Source: a virus. From it: DNA of 30,158 nucleotides. The position numbers and the translations under genes were made by a program. Below, in pieces: positions 27,842-30,158 of this stretch; positions within the stretch are counted from its first letter, which is position 1; each line of letters starts with the position of its first letter. The notes below the pieces were generated by a model. The model ran no database searches and had not been told where the DNA came from. It saw only the letters and a list, made by a program, of their open reading frames with translations. The stretch covers positions 1 through 30,158 of the IMG/VR virus record IMGVR_UViG_3300028025_001572. One strand, written 5' to 3'.

Positions 27842-28505
27842 AACAGCAGCAGCAGCAGTAAAAATCAGCATAACGTCTAAATTAGACGGTATCCGTTCAT
27901 GGTCATTACAGGCACTTGATACCTGCCCTGGCAGTATTGAAAGCCCTGGGGTATTGGTTGACGCATGCAAGGGCTGCTATGCAACAACAGGGTTTTACGC
28001 CATGCAGGTGGTGAAAGCCCCTAGGGAATTCAACAGGATTGACTGGCAGCGCATAGACTGGGCCGATGATATGGTGCAGGCACTGGCTAAAGATACGTTT
28101 TTTCGGTGGTTCGACAGTGGCGATATGTACAACCTAGCACTGGCTGAAAAGATTCTTGAAGTTATGCAGCGCACACCATGGGTAAGGCACTGGCTGCCCA
28201 CACGCATGCATAAATTCCCAAAATACAGGCAGGTGTTAACAGCCATGGCTGCATTGTCTAATGTGTCTGTCAGGTTTAGCAGTGACAGCATAAACGGCCA
28301 ATATACAAAAGGGCTGCACGGATCGGTGATTGTGGCTGACAGCGACAGCCTGCCAAAAGGGGCAGCACTATGCAGGGCTTACGAGAATGCAGGGCAGTGC
28401 AGCGGGTGCAGAGCCTGCTGGGACAAAAAGGTAAAAGTTATCGCTTACCCAGCGCATGGCAAGAAAATGCATAAAGTTATTCAATTGAAGCAGGTGGCAG
28501 CATGA
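27828..28505 (+). CDS. GP88-like cysteine-rich protein
   Basis: I read 225 residues from ATG 27828. Near the N-terminus C33-P-G, then D-A-C47-K-G-C50-Y-A, followed by RWFDSGDMYN, W-l-P-T-R-M-H-K and a C-terminal C182, C191-S-G-C194-R-A-C197 cluster, fit what I know of the GP88 (mycobacteriophage gene 88) family: CYA motif, R-x-x-x-sGD, and f-w-x-x-TR. These proteins carry many Cys, probably a metal or Fe-S site, and their role is not established. Arg is mostly AGG (6 of 12) and Ala mostly GCA (15 of 27), unlike the structural genes. It overlaps both neighbours. Confidence 0.75.
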   Translation: MKQTKTAAAAVKISITSKLDGIRSWSLQALDTCPGSIESPGVLVDACKGCYATTGFYAMQVVKAPREFNRIDWQRIDWADDMVQALAKDTFFRWFDSGDMYNLALAEKILEVMQRTPWVRHWLPTRMHKFPKYRQVLTAMAALSNVSVRFSSDSINGQYTKGLHGSVIVADSDSLPKGAALCRAYENAGQCSGCRACWDKKVKVIAYPAHGKKMHKVIQLKQVAA

Positions 28506-28588
28506 TAGATAAAGCAGACAAACCCGTCATGGTGGCCTGCCTGCTGGCTGCTGTGTTTCTAATCGTTTTTCTTTTAATGGGGTATTGA
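28502..28588 (+). CDS. Tiny single-TM protein
   Basis: This 28-residue frame starts at ATG 28502, overlapping the GP88-like stop (ATGA). Residues 8-25 form one hydrophobic helix (PVMVACLLAAVFLIVFLL), preceded by a charged start (MIDKADK) and ending MGY. It is coupled by overlap to the preceding gene and followed closely by the next, so translation is plausible. Function is unknown; size and topology allow a small membrane toxin or a membrane anchor. Confidence 0.55.
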   Translation: MIDKADKPVMVACLLAAVFLIVFLLMGY

Positions 28589-28589
28589 C

Positions 28590-28886
28590 ATGCAAAACAA
28601 TGTATTTCCTAAGTATGAAAAGCACCTGCATGTAAATTGTTTCCACTGTGCTGCACCGATAGGGCATGAAAAGCCCTTGTTTTATGGTTTCCCTGCTGGG
28701 GCTTATGGCATGTGGTGCGATACCTGCAAGCTTCGCACCTACTATGACACCACCGATGCATCGATTAGGTTTGATGCAAAAGGGGATCCACTGGCAGCGA
28801 CATGCACCTGTGGCTGCACAGTACCACAGGAACAATGGGATAGCAGCGAAGGGTGGCCTCGCTGCCCTGAATGTCAATATATTTAA
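28590..28886 (+). CDS. Zinc-ribbon-like cysteine protein
   Basis: ATG 28590 follows ATGGGG at 28577-28582. The 98-residue product has four Cys groups: C17-FH-C20, C43-DT-C46, C72-T-C74-G-C76 and C92-PE-C95. Two CxxC pairs plus the C-terminal PRCPEC give a zinc-ribbon or rubredoxin-like look, with aromatic residues around (FYGFPAGAYGMW). Such small zinc proteins bind nucleic acid or proteins. No catalytic site is seen, and the exact family is not recognised. Confidence 0.75.
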   Translation: MQNNVFPKYEKHLHVNCFHCAAPIGHEKPLFYGFPAGAYGMWCDTCKLRTYYDTTDASIRFDAKGDPLAATCTCGCTVPQEQWDSSEGWPRCPECQYI

Positions 28887-28895
28887 GGGGCTGAC

Positions 28896-29132
28896 ATGCA
28901 GAAAACAATGATTGCAAAGTACAGGGGAAAATGCGCCATTTCAGGTGCAGCGATAAACCCTGGCGACGAAATAACCTACGATACAGCCACCAAAAAGGCA
29001 TGGTTTACAGAGCCTGGGGACAGCAGGGTTAATACGATAACCCTAAATGACCAAGGCAGATATCGCACGTTTACCCGTAACGCAGCGGGCAGGTGCATAG
29101 ATGCGCCATGCTGCGGCTGTTGCACTATTTAA
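28896..29132 (+). CDS. Small Cys-containing hypothetical protein
   Basis: The 78-residue product follows AAGGGG at 28885-28890. The beginning (IAKYRGKCAISGAAINPGDEITYD) resembles a small zinc-binding beta hairpin with only part of the Cys set: C13 is present, but a CxxC partner is replaced by ISG. The C-terminus ends GRCIDAPCCGCCTI, with five Cys in 12 residues. Beta strands in between (WFTEPGDSRVNTITLND). It may be a divergent or degenerate zinc-ribbon protein. Function unknown. Confidence 0.72.
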   Translation: MQKTMIAKYRGKCAISGAAINPGDEITYDTATKKAWFTEPGDSRVNTITLNDQGRYRTFTRNAAGRCIDAPCCGCCTI

Positions 29133-29141
29133 GGGGATAGC

Positions 29142-29354
29142 ATGACATTCGATCAATTTCATGCACTGGCAGCACTGGCACGGTTAAAGCCTGGCGGGAA
29201 AGCCTGGCAGGGTGCATGGCTGTTTTTTGTGCATAAATCTAATCAGCAGACAGCAGCACAGCAGGCAGGGTGCAGGCAGTCTACAGTCAGCGCAGCAGTC
29301 AGGAAAATAAGGGCAGCGCAGCGTTTAGCTAACCATGGCGCTGACAGGCACTGA
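29142..29354 (+). CDS. TrfB/KorA-like HTH regulator
   Basis: The 70-residue product follows AAGGGG at 29131-29136. Layout: an N-terminal helix (TFDQFHALAALARL), a central helix with AWLFFVHKSNQQTAAQQAG, and the HTH recognition part CRQSTVSAAVRKIRAAQRLA. This resembles the DNA-binding part of TrfB/KorA, the IncP plasmid repressor family (T-x-x-qF-x-a-l-a-L, q-x-a-A-x-x-G-x-x-x-x-V-s-x-AV-r-r-i). KorA-type proteins silence plasmid replication and transfer operons. Presence here points to plasmid-like control. It is followed by a terminator and then by the candidate replication gene. Confidence 0.68.
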   Translation: MTFDQFHALAALARLKPGGKAWQGAWLFFVHKSNQQTAAQQAGCRQSTVSAAVRKIRAAQRLANHGADRH

Positions 29355-29374
29355 CAGCCAGCAAAGCCACTAAC

Positions 29375-29397
29375 AGCCCCTTAAATGGGGCTTTTTT
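29375..29397 (+). terminator. Rho-independent terminator after the TrfB-like gene
   Basis: AGCCCC (29375-29380) and GGGGCT (29387-29392) form a perfect six-pair stem with loop TTAAAT, followed by TTTTTT at 29392-29397. It ends the right-hand gene chain. It nearly repeats the terminator at 5129-5157, including the ATGCC that follows. Confidence 0.9.
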
Positions 29398-29410
29398 ATG
29401 CCTGCTTACA

Positions 29411-30055
29411 ATGCAGGCCATGCAGCCAGTACCAATAGCATTACCTAAAAAGCCCAGGATCAGGCAAAAAGAAAAGCAGCCAGATCTACGTCATTTCGCT
29501 GTAGTGCCATTCAGGGCAATCACTGACAGGTCATTAACTGAGATGCAGCTCAGGGTTTTATTGATGCTGTGCGCTTACAGTAACAGGGCAGGGCTGACAT
29601 GGGTAGGCTTGCAACGGATAGCAGATCATTTTGGGGTTAGCCTAAACAGGGCAGCAGTGCTAACCCGTGCGCTGATCAAAGCAGGGTATGTAAAAGTGAT
29701 CTATTACGGGTTCAAGGGTGAACGGGCGCATACGAGGCAGGTTATCTATAAAGCAGATCTAACCCTGCAAGACATCATAGGAATCACAGGGGAATCAGCC
29801 CCATTTATGCAAGAGAATCAACAGCCTACAGGCGCAAAAGGGGAAACCATGGGAAAACGCAAAGCAGATAAAGTAAATGACCAGCGGGTTAGTAATCTGA
29901 AGCAGGCAGATAGTCAACAGAATACGGATGAAATGACAATTGAGCGATTAAGCAAGGCAGTAGGCAGCGAGATACTAGCAGCAGCGCAGCAGCAGGCAGG
30001 GCCAGCAGCGACAGTGGCAGATATCGAAGCAGTGCTAGCTAAGATGTTAACCTAA
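29411..30055 (+). CDS. Winged-helix protein, candidate replication initiator
   Basis: The start is ATG 29411 or ATG 29420; neither has a good ribosome-binding site. The 214-residue product has a basic N-terminus, then VPFRAITDRSLTEMQLRVLLMLCAYSNRAGLTWVG near 32-66 and an HTH part (RIADHFGVSLNRAAVLTRALIKAGYVKVI) ending in a wing with GFKGERAHTRQVIYK. The C-terminal half is polar and Gln/Lys-rich. This is the architecture of phage and plasmid replication or primosome-loading proteins with a winged helix. That role is an inference; a regulator is the alternative. Arg codons are mostly AGG (8 of 15). Confidence 0.7.
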   Translation: MQAMQPVPIALPKKPRIRQKEKQPDLRHFAVVPFRAITDRSLTEMQLRVLLMLCAYSNRAGLTWVGLQRIADHFGVSLNRAAVLTRALIKAGYVKVIYYGFKGERAHTRQVIYKADLTLQDIIGITGESAPFMQENQQPTGAKGETMGKRKADKVNDQRVSNLKQADSQQNTDEMTIERLSKAVGSEILAAAQQQAGPAATVADIEAVLAKMLT

Positions 30056-30158
30056 GCATTCAACAGCGTGTACTAGTTAACATAATGGACATCGTATCAA
30101 GCAGGTGTTACTACAGATCGAGCCTAAGTAATGCATATAAGTAGCACATACCGCCAGC
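30056..30158 (+). other. Short non-coding end of the window
   Basis: The last 103 bases after the winged-helix gene hold no open frame beyond 19 residues (one from ATG 30087 ends in TAG 30144) and no clear hairpin with a T run. An AT-rich TTAACATAAT patch at about 30077-30087 could be part of a promoter for a gene beyond the window, but no matching -35 is visible. Confidence 0.4.

Noticed and set aside
29323-29333. GTTTAGCTAAC, close to the IncP KorA operator GTTTAGCTAAAC.
   Set aside because: It lies inside the TrfB-like coding region where the codons for Arg-Leu-Ala-Asn explain it, and it is not placed at a promoter.
1-30158. tRNA genes or a CRISPR array.
   Set aside because: No cloverleaf with a GTTC-type T arm and no regularly spaced repeats were seen on either strand.

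Overview
The window looks like part of the genome of a short-tailed, T7-like (podovirus) phage of a Gram-negative host. The evidence is the gene order: portal, scaffold, major capsid, tail tubular proteins A and B, a run of internal virion (ejection) proteins, and a fibre with a T7-type N-terminal domain. A lysis block with a nested Rz/Rz1 spanin pair follows. Spanins act on an outer membrane, so the host should be Gram-negative. A freshwater betaproteobacterium would fit the base composition and gene style, but that is only a guess. No terminase, DNA polymerase, RNA polymerase or integrase is visible, so the window is not a self-sufficient genome.

Layout. Positions 1-5101 hold small packed genes (a DUF6496-like protein, a cysteine-rich protein, a DUF6321-like protein), then portal, a Bbp19-like protein and scaffold. 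Most of these overlap by 1-4 bases. A 620-base non-coding stretch (5102-5722) holds a terminator, a potentially pseudoknotted RNA, a promoter and a hairpin-bearing leader for the capsid gene. Positions 5723-15361 encode the capsid, tail tube and internal virion proteins. Positions 15392-18935 encode the fibre, a second adsorption-type tail protein and a small partner. Positions 18928-21628 are a membrane and lysis block: a single-TM holin-like protein, other membrane proteins, a lipoprotein, a two-TM holin candidate, Rz with Rz1 embedded in it, and a GH19-type endolysin.

Positions 21625-23680 run on the minus strand and form a recombination operon: winged-helix protein, YqaJ/lambda-exonuclease-like nuclease, Erf-like annealing protein and a tiny overlapping ORF. 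A divergent control region (23681-23814) separates it from a rightward operon that starts with a ribbon-helix-helix protein. That operon also carries a RusA resolvase and a Mom-like DNA-modification protein. It ends in a chain of very small genes, two of which look like tandem paralogues.

After a 407-base gene-free stretch rich in direct and inverted repeats (26889-27295), the last 2.9 kb changes character. Arg codon AGG and Ala codon GCA become common, ribosome-binding sites change to AAGGGG, and the proteins are cysteine-rich or plasmid-like: a GP88-like protein, zinc-ribbon-like proteins, a TrfB/KorA-like HTH protein and a winged-helix candidate replication protein. This segment reads like an accessory module of different ancestry. 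It raises the possibility of a phage-plasmid or a recent acquisition, though a chimeric assembly cannot be excluded from sequence alone.

Working together, the early genes (recombination, RusA, Mom) would process and protect phage DNA, the middle block builds the virion, and the lysis block releases it. The two DNA-binding repressor candidates (RHH at 23815 and TrfB-like at 29142) are the best candidates for control switches.
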